Of a DNA stretch of 64,000 bases, positions 1 through 10,988 are shown piece after piece. Source of the stretch: Gp6-AA45 sp035652075 (lineage in GTDB: Bacteria > Acidobacteriota > Vicinamibacteria > Vicinamibacterales > CAVVIG01); contig DASREL010000116.1 of assembly GCA_035652075.1 (NCBI GenBank), positions 62,001 through 126,000 of the forward strand, written 5' to 3'. Below the pieces are notes generated by a model. The model had not been told where the DNA came from. It saw only the letters and a program-made list of their open reading frames with translations, and made no database searches. The translations under genes were made by a program, and so were the position numbers. Positions within the stretch are counted from its first letter, which is position 1; each line of letters opens with the position of its first letter.

Positions 1-998
1 TCGCCCTGGTCGTCGCCCTCGCCGTGCGATTGGCGTCAGAAGGTAGCCCGGCACCGACGGATCGCCGCCGCGTATTCGCCCAGCTCGCCATCGCCGCCGG
101 GATCGCGCTTGTCCTGATGCTGCCCTTTCTGCTCATGTATCACCAACTCGGAGAGGTGCGTGACATCGAGGAGGTCGCGCTCAATTCCGCCACGTGGCGC
201 GAGTACCTGAACACGCCGGCGCGGATCTACGCGTCGTGGAGTCCGCGCTTCTGGGGCGGACCGACCGCGCTCTTTCCCGGTTTCATCGCGCTGGCGCTGA
301 GCGTCGTGTCGCTGGTCAACGGCACGGTTGTCAAAGACGTGCGCGCGCGCATGATCGCCGCGTTCGGACTTGCCGCGGTCGCGCTCTCGTGCGGGGCGGC
401 GCTGCCGGGATACGCCTGGCTCTACCGCGTGTTCGTACCGTTGCAAGGGATCCGCAACATCTCACGTTTCGGATTCCTCGCCATCGTGTCGGCAGGCCTG
501 CTCTCGGGATTTACCGTCGCCCGACTGCGGCGCGCGTGGGTCACCGTCGCGCTGGTCGTCTTCGTCAACGTCGAAGCCTTCTCGGCGCCGATCGCGTACA
601 CGCGAGCAGCCCCGATTCCGCGTCTTGCAGCCCAACTGCGCGATCCGAACGCCGTCGTCGCGCATTTTCCGTTCTTCGATCCGTTCCGCGTGTTCCACAA
701 CGCCGACTACATGTTGGAATCGACCGCCAATTGGCGGCCGATGCTGAACGGCTACAGCGGGATCGTGCCCAACAGCTACGAAGCACACGCGCGCGAGCTC
801 GCGCACTTTCCTGACGATGGATCGATCGCGGCGTTGCGCCGCTACGGCGTGACACATGTCTGGGTCCACGACAAGCTGCTGCGCGATTGGACCGACAACG
901 AAACCGCTGACGCCGTTCGGACGCAACGCGGCCTGCAGTTGCTCGCTGAAGAGGGAGACTTGAAGCTGTACCGGGTCAGAAGATCGGACGAAGAGTGA
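1..998 (+). CDS. Polytopic membrane protein, GT-C-like (5' partial)
   Basis: The frame is open from the first bases of the window, so this is the C-terminal part of a larger protein. About five hydrophobic segments are visible, followed by a soluble tail of about 130 residues with the motifs NGYSGIVPNSYEAHAREL and RRYGVTHVWVH. This arrangement is known to me from large integral membrane proteins of Acidobacteria and Planctomycetes that resemble GT-C glycosyltransferases or YfhO-type proteins; no catalytic motif lies in the visible part. The next gene is convergent and overlaps its 3' end by 23 bp. That neighbour is also a GT-C-like membrane enzyme, which fits a role in envelope glycan or lipid glycosylation, but the substrate is unknown. 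Confidence 0.6.
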   Translation, partial: ALVVALAVRLASEGSPAPTDRRRVFAQLAIAAGIALVLMLPFLLMYHQLGEVRDIEEVALNSATWREYLNTPARIYASWSPRFWGGPTALFPGFIALALSVVSLVNGTVVKDVRARMIAAFGLAAVALSCGAALPGYAWLYRVFVPLQGIRNISRFGFLAIVSAGLLSGFTVARLRRAWVTVALVVFVNVEAFSAPIAYTRAAPIPRLAAQLRDPNAVVAHFPFFDPFRVFHNADYMLESTANWRPMLNGYSGIVPNSYEAHARELAHFPDDGSIAALRRYGVTHVWVHDKLLRDWTDNETADAVRTQRGLQLLAEEGDLKLYRVRRSDEE

Positions 999-2190
999 CG
1001 AACATCGCCAGCGCGATCGGATACATGATCGCGAACGCGATCGCGACCGTCGTCGAGACGACGCGAGATTGGGCAGCAATCCAGATGAAGAACGGAAACA
1101 GCACCGAACAGTAGCGCCCCATCCCCTCGAACACGCCCGACGACAACGGCAACCAGAGGTTCGCGACCATGAACAGGCCGTACGCGAGCCCGAACCGCAT
1201 CCACACAAACGGAATCGAGACAATGAAGATGATGGCGCAGAGTCCGTACAGCGTGTCGTAGAGCGCCATCGGGTCGGTGCGGAAGTAGTGACGCGGCTCG
1301 GTGACGAGCTTCGTCGCCAGCTGCCACGGCGCCGTCCACGGCGCGCTGCCAGGATGGTAATTCCACCGGCTGATCGACGACGCCCATTCGAACGCGTTGC
1401 CGCTCAGATGGTAGACATAGAGCGAGTAGGCACCGACACCGGCACCGACCAGCGCGAGCCCGGCCAGCGCGATGGGCCACTCGCGCGGCCTCGACTTCTT
1501 CCACGCGATCCACACGAGCGACGGCCCCATCAACACGCCGTTCACGCGCGTCGCCGTCGTCAACGCACCGGCGACGCCGCCGGCGATCCACTGCTGCGTC
1601 CGGAAGCAGTAGAACGTCAGCAGCGTCAGCAGAAAGAAGACTGACTCGGTGTACGGCATGCCGAAGAAGAACGAGAACGGAAACAGCGCCGTCAGCAGGA
1701 CCGCTCGTTCGGCCCCGCGCTCGTCGAGATCCAGCCGCGCGAGGCGATACAACACGATCATCGCGCCGGCGAATGCGATCCACGACACGACGATCAATCC
1801 GAGATAAATGCCCGGCTGAGTGGCGCCGAAGATCTTGCCGACGTAACCAGCGAGAAATGGATACAGCGGAAAGTAGGCGATCTTGCCGGGTTTGCCGATC
1901 CCTGCGGACGGTCCGCCCGGCACGAACCAGTATCCGAACCGCGCGATCTGGTAATACCATCCCGCGTCGTATCGCGTGAACTGATCCCAGAACGCATTCG
2001 GTTGCGCAAACATCGTCGTCTGCGACGGAGACGCGAGCGGCACCGTCATCATCGCGATCCACCCGATGACAGCCGACACGAGCCGCCACCCGATCGCGAG
2101 GGCCGCGATGCGGACGTAGCGCGGGCCTGTCGGACCGGCCGCGTCAGTTCGGTTGGACAAGCGCTTTCGGCAGGCGCATCGCTTCCGCAT
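976..2190 (-). CDS. Mannosyltransferase-like membrane protein (PIG-V/Gpi18 family)
   Basis: 404 residues with about ten membrane segments. The first extracytoplasmic loop carries FTRYDAGWYYQIARFGY, the Asp-containing signature of dolichol/polyprenol-phosphate-mannose-dependent PIG-V/Gpi18-like transferases. Further family patterns are ALFPFSFFFGMPYTESVF and a TRVNGVLMGPSLVW segment. Members transfer a hexose from a lipid carrier on the outer face of the membrane; the acceptor here cannot be read. The ATG used overlaps the upstream dehydrogenase by 47 bp. A TTG at 2160 would shorten the overlap to 17 bp and is an alternative start. Together with the dehydrogenase it looks like a two-gene minus-strand unit. 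Confidence 0.72.
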   Translation of the reverse strand: MRKRCACRKRLSNRTDAAGPTGPRYVRIAALAIGWRLVSAVIGWIAMMTVPLASPSQTTMFAQPNAFWDQFTRYDAGWYYQIARFGYWFVPGGPSAGIGKPGKIAYFPLYPFLAGYVGKIFGATQPGIYLGLIVVSWIAFAGAMIVLYRLARLDLDERGAERAVLLTALFPFSFFFGMPYTESVFFLLTLLTFYCFRTQQWIAGGVAGALTTATRVNGVLMGPSLVWIAWKKSRPREWPIALAGLALVGAGVGAYSLYVYHLSGNAFEWASSISRWNYHPGSAPWTAPWQLATKLVTEPRHYFRTDPMALYDTLYGLCAIIFIVSIPFVWMRFGLAYGLFMVANLWLPLSSGVFEGMGRYCSVLFPFFIWIAAQSRVVSTTVAIAFAIMYPIALAMFVTLRPIF

Positions 2191-3238
2191 CGGCGAGCGC
2201 GAGGTTGACGTCGGCGAGCGCGTACGTCTTCGCGCCGATCGCTCGCCACGGAATCCGTGCGTGATGTTCTTCGAGGACGCGGATTGCGCGGACGAAGTGG
2301 CCGACCTCGCTGCCCCAGCATCCGCGGATTTCGAGGTGCTTCTTGTTGATGTGTTGATGCACGTTGATGGTGCTCGGCCCGGCGTCGGTGTAATGCCCGG
2401 CGATCACGTAGCAGCCGCCGTCGCGGATCAGCGTCACCGCTTCCTCGACGGCGCGCGCCGAACCGGCGGCCTCGATCGCCACGTCGACGCCGAGACCATC
2501 GGTCAGTTCCGCGATCTGTTGCGCTCGGTCGGCGACGGATGTGCGCTGAATGTCGACGATGACGCTGGCGCCCATCGCCGCCGCGAGCGCCAGCCGATCG
2601 GCTGGCGCGCCGAATGCGATCACACGCGTCGCGCCGGCGAGTTTCGCGAGCGCGATGACGCTCAATCCGACAGCACCCGTTCCCTGAACCAGCACGGTGT
2701 CGCCCAGCCCGATCGCCGCGCGATCGATCGCGTGCACCGCCGTAATCAATCCACAGCCGCCGCTGATGTAGGTTTCGGGCGGGACCGACCGCGGCAGCTT
2801 CGCGATCGCAACGCCAGGCTCGAGGTAAATCGCCTGCGACCACCCGCCGAAGAGGCCCTCGGTCGCGGAGTCGGTGATGCCGTAGACGCGTCGCGCTTCG
2901 CAGCGCGTCGGCGTCCGCGTCACCGTGCAGGCGCGACAGCGTCCGCACGTGCGGTGCACGTCGAAGAACGCCAGCGTGTCGCCGTCCGCGACGGCTGATC
3001 CATCCACCGCTCGCACCGAGCCGCGAATCTTCGCCGCGGTGCCGACCGACACGTGGCCGGGGATGATCGGATACGGCACGCCGGCCAACCGACCGTGGAA
3101 TACGTGAACGTCCGTGCCGCAGACCTCGGAATACAGCGTGCGCAAGAGCACGGACCCGTCTTCGAGCCGAGGCTCGGTAAACTCACGCAGTTCAACCGGA
3201 ACGCGCGGCGCAGGCATGACGGCAGCAACAATAGACAT
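2144..3238 (-). CDS. Zinc-type medium-chain dehydrogenase
   Basis: 364 residues, usual length for the MDR/threonine-dehydrogenase-like superfamily. N-terminal GroES-like half: Cys40 in EVCGTDVHVFHG, His62 in IIPGHVSVG, and four structural-zinc cysteines at 98, 101, 104 and 113. C-terminal Rossmann half: GTGAVGLSVIALAKLAG near residue 183 for NAD(P). Such enzymes oxidise secondary alcohols or sugar alcohols. The normally conserved Glu of the GHE motif is Val here, and the spacing to the fourth structural Cys is one residue longer than usual, so metal coordination may differ. The ATG abuts a heptamer repeat (3238-3265) that fills most of the divergent spacer to fmdB. Substrate unknown. Confidence 0.8.
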   Translation of the reverse strand: MSIVAAVMPAPRVPVELREFTEPRLEDGSVLLRTLYSEVCGTDVHVFHGRLAGVPYPIIPGHVSVGTAAKIRGSVRAVDGSAVADGDTLAFFDVHRTCGRCRACTVTRTPTRCEARRVYGITDSATEGLFGGWSQAIYLEPGVAIAKLPRSVPPETYISGGCGLITAVHAIDRAAIGLGDTVLVQGTGAVGLSVIALAKLAGATRVIAFGAPADRLALAAAMGASVIVDIQRTSVADRAQQIAELTDGLGVDVAIEAAGSARAVEEAVTLIRDGGCYVIAGHYTDAGPSTINVHQHINKKHLEIRGCWGSEVGHFVRAIRVLEEHHARIPWRAIGAKTYALADVNLALADAEAMRLPKALVQPN

Positions 3239-3265
3239 TGCGGATTGCGGATTGAGGATTGCGGA
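3238..3265. repeat. Heptamer array, unit TTGCGGA x4
   Basis: Four consecutive 7-bp units (TTGCGGA, TTGCGGA, TTGAGGA, TTGCGGA). They occupy most of the 45-bp divergent spacer between the dehydrogenase and fmdB. The same unit makes up the hairpin at 30998-31074. Confidence 0.85.
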
Positions 3266-3272
3266 CGAGCGT

Positions 3273-3278
3273 TAGAAT
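3273..3278 (+). promoter_or_regulatory. -10 element of leaderless fmdB
   Basis: TAGAAT ends 5 nt before the fmdB ATG, and no Shine-Dalgarno precedes the start. A transcript from this -10 would begin at or within a base or two of the start codon. Confidence 0.5.
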
Positions 3279-3283
3279 ACCGT

Positions 3284-3514
3284 ATGCCTCTTTTTGAATA
3301 CGAATGCCGCGGGTGCGGGAAGAAGTTTGAGTTTCTCACGCGCGAGGGGCAGTCGCCGACCTGCCCGGGCTGCCAAGGTGCTGACCTGCAGAAGCTTCTG
3401 TCGGTCTTCGCGGCCCAGGCGAGCGGCCCCGGCAAGTCGTTCGTCCACCCCCCCGCAGGCCCCTGCGGTTCGTGCGGCGACCCACGCGGCCCCGGGTCTT
3501 GCTCAGTTCATTAA
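3284..3514 (+). CDS. FmdB-family zinc ribbon protein
   Basis: 76 residues. The first half is the FmdB/CxxC_CxxC_SSSS domain: MPLFEYECRGCGKKFE followed by CPGC, giving two CxxC knuckles for one zinc. The tail is Gly/Pro/Cys-rich with CGSCGDPRGPGSC, typical of the variable tails in this family. FmdB proteins are small regulators or metal-site proteins of unclear role, first noted upstream of formamidase and amidase genes. No amidase lies nearby. The start is set by the family N-terminus MPLFEY and by a TAGAAT box 5 nt upstream. Confidence 0.88.
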   Translation: MPLFEYECRGCGKKFEFLTREGQSPTCPGCQGADLQKLLSVFAAQASGPGKSFVHPPAGPCGSCGDPRGPGSCSVH

Positions 3515-3521
3515 TTAACGC

Positions 3522-3566
3522 TTGCAGTATTGAGTTTTTTAAGTATGATCTTAAAAAATTCAATAC
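3522..3566 (+). promoter_or_regulatory. Promoter overlapped by a 17-bp inverted repeat
   Basis: TTGCAG (3522-3527), a 16-bp spacer and TATGAT (3544-3549) form a sigma-70-like promoter. TATGAT is exactly the 6-nt loop of a near-perfect inverted repeat: GTATTGAGTTTTTTAAG (3527-3543) against CTTAAAAAATTCAATAC (3550-3566), with one mismatch. The right arm ends at the base before the ATG of the DUF2089 gene. A repressor bound here would cover the -10. The segment is strongly AT-rich against a GC-rich background. Confidence 0.7.
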
Positions 3567-3959
3567 ATGGACTGGCAGAACCTAACAAAACTCACTAACG
3601 GAGAGGCGATTACCGTCGAGCGGGTCCGTCTGAAAGAGACGGGCGTCGCTGTCGAAGGGTCGTTCGACCTCCCGCCGCTCGCGCAGCTTCCAGCCGAAGA
3701 CCAGATCTTCGTGGCGGCGTTCATTCGCTGCCACGGATCCATCAAAGACATGGAGAAGCTGTTCGGCGTCAGCTATCCCACCATCAAGAACCGGCTCAAT
3801 CGGATTGGCGAACGGCTCCCGTTTGCGGAGGTCGAGGCGTCTGCAGCGCCACGGCGGTCTGCCGGCGAGGTGCTCTTGCAGTTGGAACGGGGCGAGATTT
3901 CGGCGCGCGACGCCATCGCGCGCATGCGAGGCGATGATGATGACGACCGACACGACTAG
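3567..3959 (+). CDS. DUF2089 family protein, probable HTH regulator
   Basis: 130 residues. The central block LAQLPAEDQIFVAAFIRCHG followed by MEKLFGVSYPTIKNRLNRI is the DUF2089 signature and reads as a helix-turn-helix (GVSYPTIKNRL as recognition helix). The usual N-terminal zinc-ribbon part of longer DUF2089 proteins is absent. The next gene starts inside its 3' end and carries a SHOCT-like domain, a common DUF2089 neighbour, so the two probably act together. The AT-rich palindrome ending at the base before the ATG makes autoregulation plausible. No Shine-Dalgarno is visible; the leader would be only about 10 nt. Confidence 0.8.
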   Translation: MDWQNLTKLTNGEAITVERVRLKETGVAVEGSFDLPPLAQLPAEDQIFVAAFIRCHGSIKDMEKLFGVSYPTIKNRLNRIGERLPFAEVEASAAPRRSAGEVLLQLERGEISARDAIARMRGDDDDDRHD

Positions 3960-4365
3960 CGACACCAAACGCGTCCTCGAGCTGCTGTCCCAGGGAAAAG
4001 TCACCGTGGACGAGGCCGAACAACTCCTGCGCGCGGTCAAGGACACCGCGCCGATCGACGACGGATCGCGCGTTCCGCCGCGCTGGATGCGCATCACGAT
4101 CGACAAGGCGGCGCGGGACGGCCATCCCGCGCGCAACGTGAACATCCGCGTCCCGCTCGCGCTCGCGCGCAGCGGCGTCCGGCTCGCCGGAATGTTTCCG
4201 CTGATCTTCGGCCCGAAGCTGAAGGACGAATTCCGCAAGCAGGGCGTCGACGTCGACTTCTCGAAGATCGATCTCTCCGACATCGAGGCCGCCGCGCGAG
4301 ATCTCGGCGACGCCACGATCGACATCGACGACGGCAAGGCGACGATGCGCGTCAGGTGTGAATAG
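3940..4365 (+). CDS. SHOCT-like domain protein
   Basis: 141 residues. The N-terminal segment KRVLELLSQGKVTVDEAEQL is a SHOCT-like/YvlB-N-type helical hairpin (a short lead helix, then G-K-V-T-x-x-E-A). The remainder (about 55-141) is a predicted alpha/beta region with an LALARSGVRLAGMFPLIFG segment; I do not recognise its function. Three consecutive ATGs occur (3934, 3937, 3940); the GAGGC at 3929 spaces best with the last. It overlaps the DUF2089 gene by 20 bp, so translation is probably coupled. It ends before a strong hairpin shared with the convergent peptidase gene. Confidence 0.72.
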   Translation: MTTDTTSDTKRVLELLSQGKVTVDEAEQLLRAVKDTAPIDDGSRVPPRWMRITIDKAARDGHPARNVNIRVPLALARSGVRLAGMFPLIFGPKLKDEFRKQGVDVDFSKIDLSDIEAAARDLGDATIDIDDGKATMRVRCE

Positions 4366-4374
4366 GTAGGCAAC

Positions 4375-4430
4375 CACAGAACTCACGGAACGCACAGAAA
4401 GATGGTTCCGTGAGTTCTGTGCGTTCCGTG
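4375..4430. repeat. Nonamer array forming a bidirectional hairpin
   Basis: Three 9-bp units (CACAGAACT, CACGGAACG, CACAGAAAG) are followed after 2 nt by the inverse units (revcomp CACGGAACG, CACAGAACT, CACGGAACC). Together with 3-bp flanks they pair over 28 positions with four mismatches and one G-T pair. The element fills the gap between two convergent genes, where it can serve as terminator for both. Confidence 0.8.
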
Positions 4431-4431
4431 G

Positions 4432-5940
4432 TTATTTCTTGAACGGAATCTTCCGATCGAGATTCGCGATGTTGTACGCGAACGTCGCCATCACGACCGC
4501 CGCTTGCTCGATGTCCTTCTCGTCCACGCGCTCGTTGGTGTCCATGTTCGTGTGGTGCGTGCGGACGTCGTAGTTCTTGTAGTCCTGAATCGGGTTGAAA
4601 CCGGGGACGCCCGCGTCGATGAAGCTCAGATGATCGGTCGAGCCGACCGGTTCGATCGTGTTCCGCTTCGTACCCGTCGCCTTCAGCGGATCGAGCCAGC
4701 TGTCGAAGATCCCGCGCACTTCTTCGTTGTTCTGTAAGTACCAGCCGTAGATGCCGGCGGTCCCGTTGTCGATGTTCAAGTAGGCGTCGAACTTGTCGCG
4801 CGCCGCTTTGTTGGCGTCGCCGGCGAGATGCTGCTGGACCCACGCTTTCGATCCCAGCAAACCCTGTTCTTCGCCGGCCCAGAGCGCGACGCGAATCGTC
4901 CGGCGCGGCCGCGCGCCGATCGTTTTCAGAATGCGCATCGCTTCCATCACCGTCGCGGTACCATCGGCGTTGTCGGTGGCGCCGACGCCCGTGTGCCACG
5001 AGTCGAGGTGGCCGCCGATCATCACGACCTCGTCCTTCAGGACCGGATCGGTGCCCGGCAGCTCGGCGATGACGTTATACGCGTTGCCGTTGTCCTCGTC
5101 GAAGAACTTCGTCTGCACGTTGACGCGCAGCTTCACCGGCACACCGTGGTCGAGCATGCGCAGGATCATGTTGTAGTGCTCGCCGCTGAGCGTCAGCGAC
5201 GGAACGGCGCCGGCGCCTTGATCGCGGCCGGTCACGAACACGGTCCCGTGCTCGCCGACGCTCGGCTTCAACAACACGCCTGCGCCCGCGTCGCGGTACG
5301 CCTGCGCCAGGCGCTGCGCGCGCTGCTGCGGCGTCTCGGCGCCCGGCTGCTGCGGTCGCTGCCCCACGCTCGTCGCGTACGCGGCCGAGTTCGCCTCGTA
5401 GCGCTCGTCGCTCGGATTCGGCCGATCCTTCCGGACGAAATTCGTCATCATCGGCTGCGTCAGGACGATCGCGCCGTGCAGCTGCTCTTTCATCGCCGCG
5501 ATCTGCTCGGGCGTCTTGCCGGCCGTGAGGACGGGCGCCGCGACGATCTCGCTGTTCGTCGCCGCCGACCACGCGTCTGCGTACCCGATCAGCGGCAGGT
5601 ACCGCGGCTCGACCATCTCGAGCGTCAGCTTCTGCAACTCCCACCCGCGTCCGAACTTCCACGGCTCGACGTGCACGTTGCTCAACCCATACGACTGCAG
5701 CCGATCGCGCGTCCACTCGACCGCGCGCTTGTGCGCCGGCGACGCCGTGAGCCTGGGACCGATGTTCACGGTCAGATATTCGAACACGGCGGGCACTTGC
5801 GAATGCTGCAGCCCCTCGCGCTGGATGGCCGCCAGCGTGTCCTTCTCGGACGGTGTCTGCGCGCTGGCACCGACGATGGCGGTGATGACGATGGCGGTAA
5901 CGGCCGAAATGGCGAAAATGGCTGATGACTTATGGCTCAT
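4432..5940 (-). CDS. Secreted M28 family metallopeptidase
   Basis: 502 residues from the ATG at 5940. A signal peptide (MSHKSSAIFAISAVTAIVIT..GASAQ) is followed by an M28 fold with a PA-type insert in the middle third. Zinc ligands are visible: His in MIGGHLDSWH, bridging Asp in GVGATDNADG, Glu-Glu in LWAGEEQG, then Asp in YLNIDNGT and a late His in THHTNMD. M28 enzymes of this type are extracellular aminopeptidases or carboxypeptidases. Starts at 5964 (ATG) and 5979 (GTG) are also possible and none has a Shine-Dalgarno. The first codons from 5940 are written by a heptamer repeat. Confidence 0.9.
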   Translation of the reverse strand: MSHKSSAIFAISAVTAIVITAIVGASAQTPSEKDTLAAIQREGLQHSQVPAVFEYLTVNIGPRLTASPAHKRAVEWTRDRLQSYGLSNVHVEPWKFGRGWELQKLTLEMVEPRYLPLIGYADAWSAATNSEIVAAPVLTAGKTPEQIAAMKEQLHGAIVLTQPMMTNFVRKDRPNPSDERYEANSAAYATSVGQRPQQPGAETPQQRAQRLAQAYRDAGAGVLLKPSVGEHGTVFVTGRDQGAGAVPSLTLSGEHYNMILRMLDHGVPVKLRVNVQTKFFDEDNGNAYNVIAELPGTDPVLKDEVVMIGGHLDSWHTGVGATDNADGTATVMEAMRILKTIGARPRRTIRVALWAGEEQGLLGSKAWVQQHLAGDANKAARDKFDAYLNIDNGTAGIYGWYLQNNEEVRGIFDSWLDPLKATGTKRNTIEPVGSTDHLSFIDAGVPGFNPIQDYKNYDVRTHHTNMDTNERVDEKDIEQAAVVMATFAYNIANLDRKIPFKK

Positions 5941-5950
5941 GGCTGATGGA
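5916..5950. repeat. Heptamer array over the start of the M28 peptidase
   Basis: Five 7-bp units on the plus strand: AAATGGC, TGATGAC, TTATGGC, TCATGGC, TGATGGA. On the coding strand it contains the start codon in the word GCCATGAGCCATAAG and the first seven codons. The same word opens queG at 21401. Confidence 0.75.
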
Positions 5951-6063
5951 TATTTCTGCCGCATGGACGATTGAAGCACGGGCAGATTTTGCCACGTTTT
6001 GGACCGCGATCAGCGGAATCCTTCGGAAATCCGCGTGGCGAATTTCTTGAAGCTCGCCTGTGC

Positions 6064-6428
6064 ATGCCTTCAGAAATCATCGCCGAGCGCGCCTTCGAAT
6101 TCGGCTATCGAATTATCAAACTGTGCGAGAGGTTGTGGGAACGCGGCCGTGCCGCACGGAGGCTTGCCGATCAACTGTTCGACTCGGGCACGTCGATCGG
6201 CGCGAATGCAGAAGAGGCCCAAGGCGGCTACACAAAACCTGACTTCAAAGCGAAGCTCGCGGTCGCGAAGAAAGAAAGCTTTGAAACGCTGTACTGATTA
6301 CGACTTGCCGTGCGCGCTGGACTCGTGACCAAGCAGGAGATTGCGTGGGAGCTCGACGAGGCGCATCAACTCAAACGGATGCTCATTGCGGCCGTGAAAA
6401 ACGGCGGAACAATCCGGCTGGCGCGGTC
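6064..6428 (+). pseudogene. Four-helix-bundle (23S rRNA IVS-type) protein, interrupted
   Basis: From ATG 6064 the reading frame gives a typical member of the four helix bundle/IVS-protein family: AFEFGYRIIKLCERLWERG, then LFDSGTSIGANAEEAQGGYT, then KAKLAVAKKESFETLY. At 6295-6297 an in-frame TGA stands where the family normally has Trp (ETLYW-L-R). The same frame continues with the expected last helix, LRLAVRAGLVTKQEIAWELD and HQLKRMLIAAVKNGG. No stop follows the domain: the frame runs through the heptamer array at 6429-6470 and on opposite the RND gene until 6681. Both changes point to a decayed gene. A sequencing error (G read as A) or TGA readthrough are the alternatives. These proteins are four-helix bundles of unknown function, usually about 120 residues. 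Confidence 0.72.
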
Positions 6429-6453
6429 ACCATCAGCCTTGAGCCCTCAGCCC

Positions 6454-6470
<17 letters not shown>
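6429..6470. repeat. Heptamer array over the 3' end of the RND gene
   Basis: Six 7-bp units: ACCATCA, GCCTTGA, GCCCTCA, GCCCTTA, GCCCTTA, GCCATTG. The stop codon and last codons of the RND permease lie inside it. It shares the GCCNTNA consensus with 5916-5950, 9610-9651 and 21385-21448. Confidence 0.85.
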
Positions 6471-9609
<3,139 letters not shown>

Positions 9610-9651
9610 GCCTTTAGCCTCTAGCCCCCAGCCTCTAGCCTCTAGCCTCTA
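9610..9651. repeat. Heptamer array GCCTCTA x6
   Basis: Six 7-bp units (GCCTTTA, GCCTCTA, GCCCCCA, then GCCTCTA three times). It fills nearly the whole 47-bp spacer between the adaptor stop and the RND start codon, where a Shine-Dalgarno for the pump would be expected. None is seen. Confidence 0.88.
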
Positions 9652-9656
9652 GCGTT

Positions 9657-10895
9657 TTACTCGGTCTTTTTCGCCGCGCCGGCGGTCGTGACGCGAACGC
9701 CGTCCACGAGCTTGTCCACGTCAGTCGTCGCGACCATGTCGCCGGCGTTGACGCCGCTCACGACTTCGATCCGGTCGCCCAGCCGCTCGCCGACTTTCAG
9801 CTCCTTCGCGCTCAACTTGTCGCCGTTGATCACGAACACGCGGTTGACGCCATAGCGATATTGCAGCGACGAGTACGACAGCGTCAGCACTTTGTCGATT
9901 TTGTTCGTCTCGATGCGGACGCGGCCGAAAGTGCCCGGCTTCAGCAGCGCGTCGCCGTTCGCGACGAGCGCCTCGAAGGGAAACGCGCGCGTCGCCGGAT
10001 TGACGGAAGGACTGATGCGCGAAATCTTGCCGGCGATCGCCTTGTCGGGATACGCGTCGACGTGGACTTCGACGCCCTGCCCGACGCTCATCCACGGCAC
10101 CATCTTCTCCGGAATCTCGCCGGTCACCTTGAGCGGATCGATACGGACGACGCTCATCACCGGAACCGGCGTGCCCGATCCTTTGACGAGTTGTCCGAGG
10201 TTCACGAAGCGGCGCTGCACGAAGCCGTCGAACGGCGCGCGGATGTAGGTGTCGCGAAGCTGCCGGTCCGCCAATTTCGCGCCGGCGTCCGCGGCCGCGA
10301 TGTTCGCCTGCAGGTTCTTGGCGTTCTGCAGCGACAAATCGTAACCAGCCTGTTTCGACTGCAACATCGCCTGCGCATCGTCGAGCGTCTGCTTCGGGAC
10401 GAGCTGCCGCTTGAATAACTCCGAGGCACGGTCGAACGATTGCTTCGCCTGCACGAGGTCCGCCTGCGCTTTCTGCACGTCAGGCGTTTTTTCGACGGCG
10501 GGCAGATGCTGCGCGTCGGGTGCGCCGTACTGCGCGAGCGCGCGCTGGAGCGCCGCTTTCTGCTGCTCGAGGTTGTATTCGGCCTTCTCTCTATCGAGCT
10601 CGACGAGCGCGTCGCCCGCCTTCACGCGATCGCCCAGATCGTGGAGGATCTTCGCCACCACACCGTCGGCTTCCGACGACACCGTGACTTCGTCGACGGC
10701 CGCGAGCGTGCCGACGATTTCGACGTTGCGCCGGACCGACTCTTCGCGGACGGTCTCGGTCTTGACGGCTTTCGCCGCATCGTCGCGTCCGCGCGCCTGG
10801 GCGGTTTCGGTCGTCTTTGCACAACCGGTGAGGGAGACAATCGCTCCGGCAACCGCCAGCCAGCGACACGTAGCACGCAGTGAGAACTTGTTCAT
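9657..10895 (-). CDS. RND efflux periplasmic adaptor lipoprotein
   Basis: 412 residues. The N-terminus is a lipoprotein signal with the lipobox SLTGC. It is followed by the membrane-fusion-protein fold: a biotinyl-lipoyl half (DGVVAKILHDLGDRVKAGDALVELD), a long coiled-coil hairpin (about 110-210, Gln/Ala/Lys-rich), the second lipoyl half (YIRAPFDGFVQRRFVNLGQLV) and beta-barrel/MP domains. It links the pump to an outer-membrane channel. It is transcribed just before the permease. Direct repeats upstream suggest operator control. Confidence 0.93.
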   Translation of the reverse strand: MNKFSLRATCRWLAVAGAIVSLTGCAKTTETAQARGRDDAAKAVKTETVREESVRRNVEIVGTLAAVDEVTVSSEADGVVAKILHDLGDRVKAGDALVELDREKAEYNLEQQKAALQRALAQYGAPDAQHLPAVEKTPDVQKAQADLVQAKQSFDRASELFKRQLVPKQTLDDAQAMLQSKQAGYDLSLQNAKNLQANIAAADAGAKLADRQLRDTYIRAPFDGFVQRRFVNLGQLVKGSGTPVPVMSVVRIDPLKVTGEIPEKMVPWMSVGQGVEVHVDAYPDKAIAGKISRISPSVNPATRAFPFEALVANGDALLKPGTFGRVRIETNKIDKVLTLSYSSLQYRYGVNRVFVINGDKLSAKELKVGERLGDRIEVVSGVNAGDMVATTDVDKLVDGVRVTTAGAAKKTE

Positions 10896-10921
10896 AAGAA
10901 AGGGGCGGAAAACGGGACTCG

Positions 10922-10952
10922 GAACCGTAAAAGTATACGATGCGAACCGTAA
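10922..10952 (-). promoter_or_regulatory. Candidate operator/promoter of the RND operon
   Basis: GAACCGTAA occurs at 10922-10930 and again at 10944-10952, 22 bp apart (two helical turns). On the minus strand TATACT (10932-10937) lies between them and could be the -10. No good -35 is seen, which would fit an activator- or repressor-controlled promoter. The leader to the adaptor ATG would be about 30 nt. Confidence 0.4.
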
Positions 10953-10988
10953 CGGTGTCTGCTTGTAAAGGATTGTCTCGAAAAGGAG

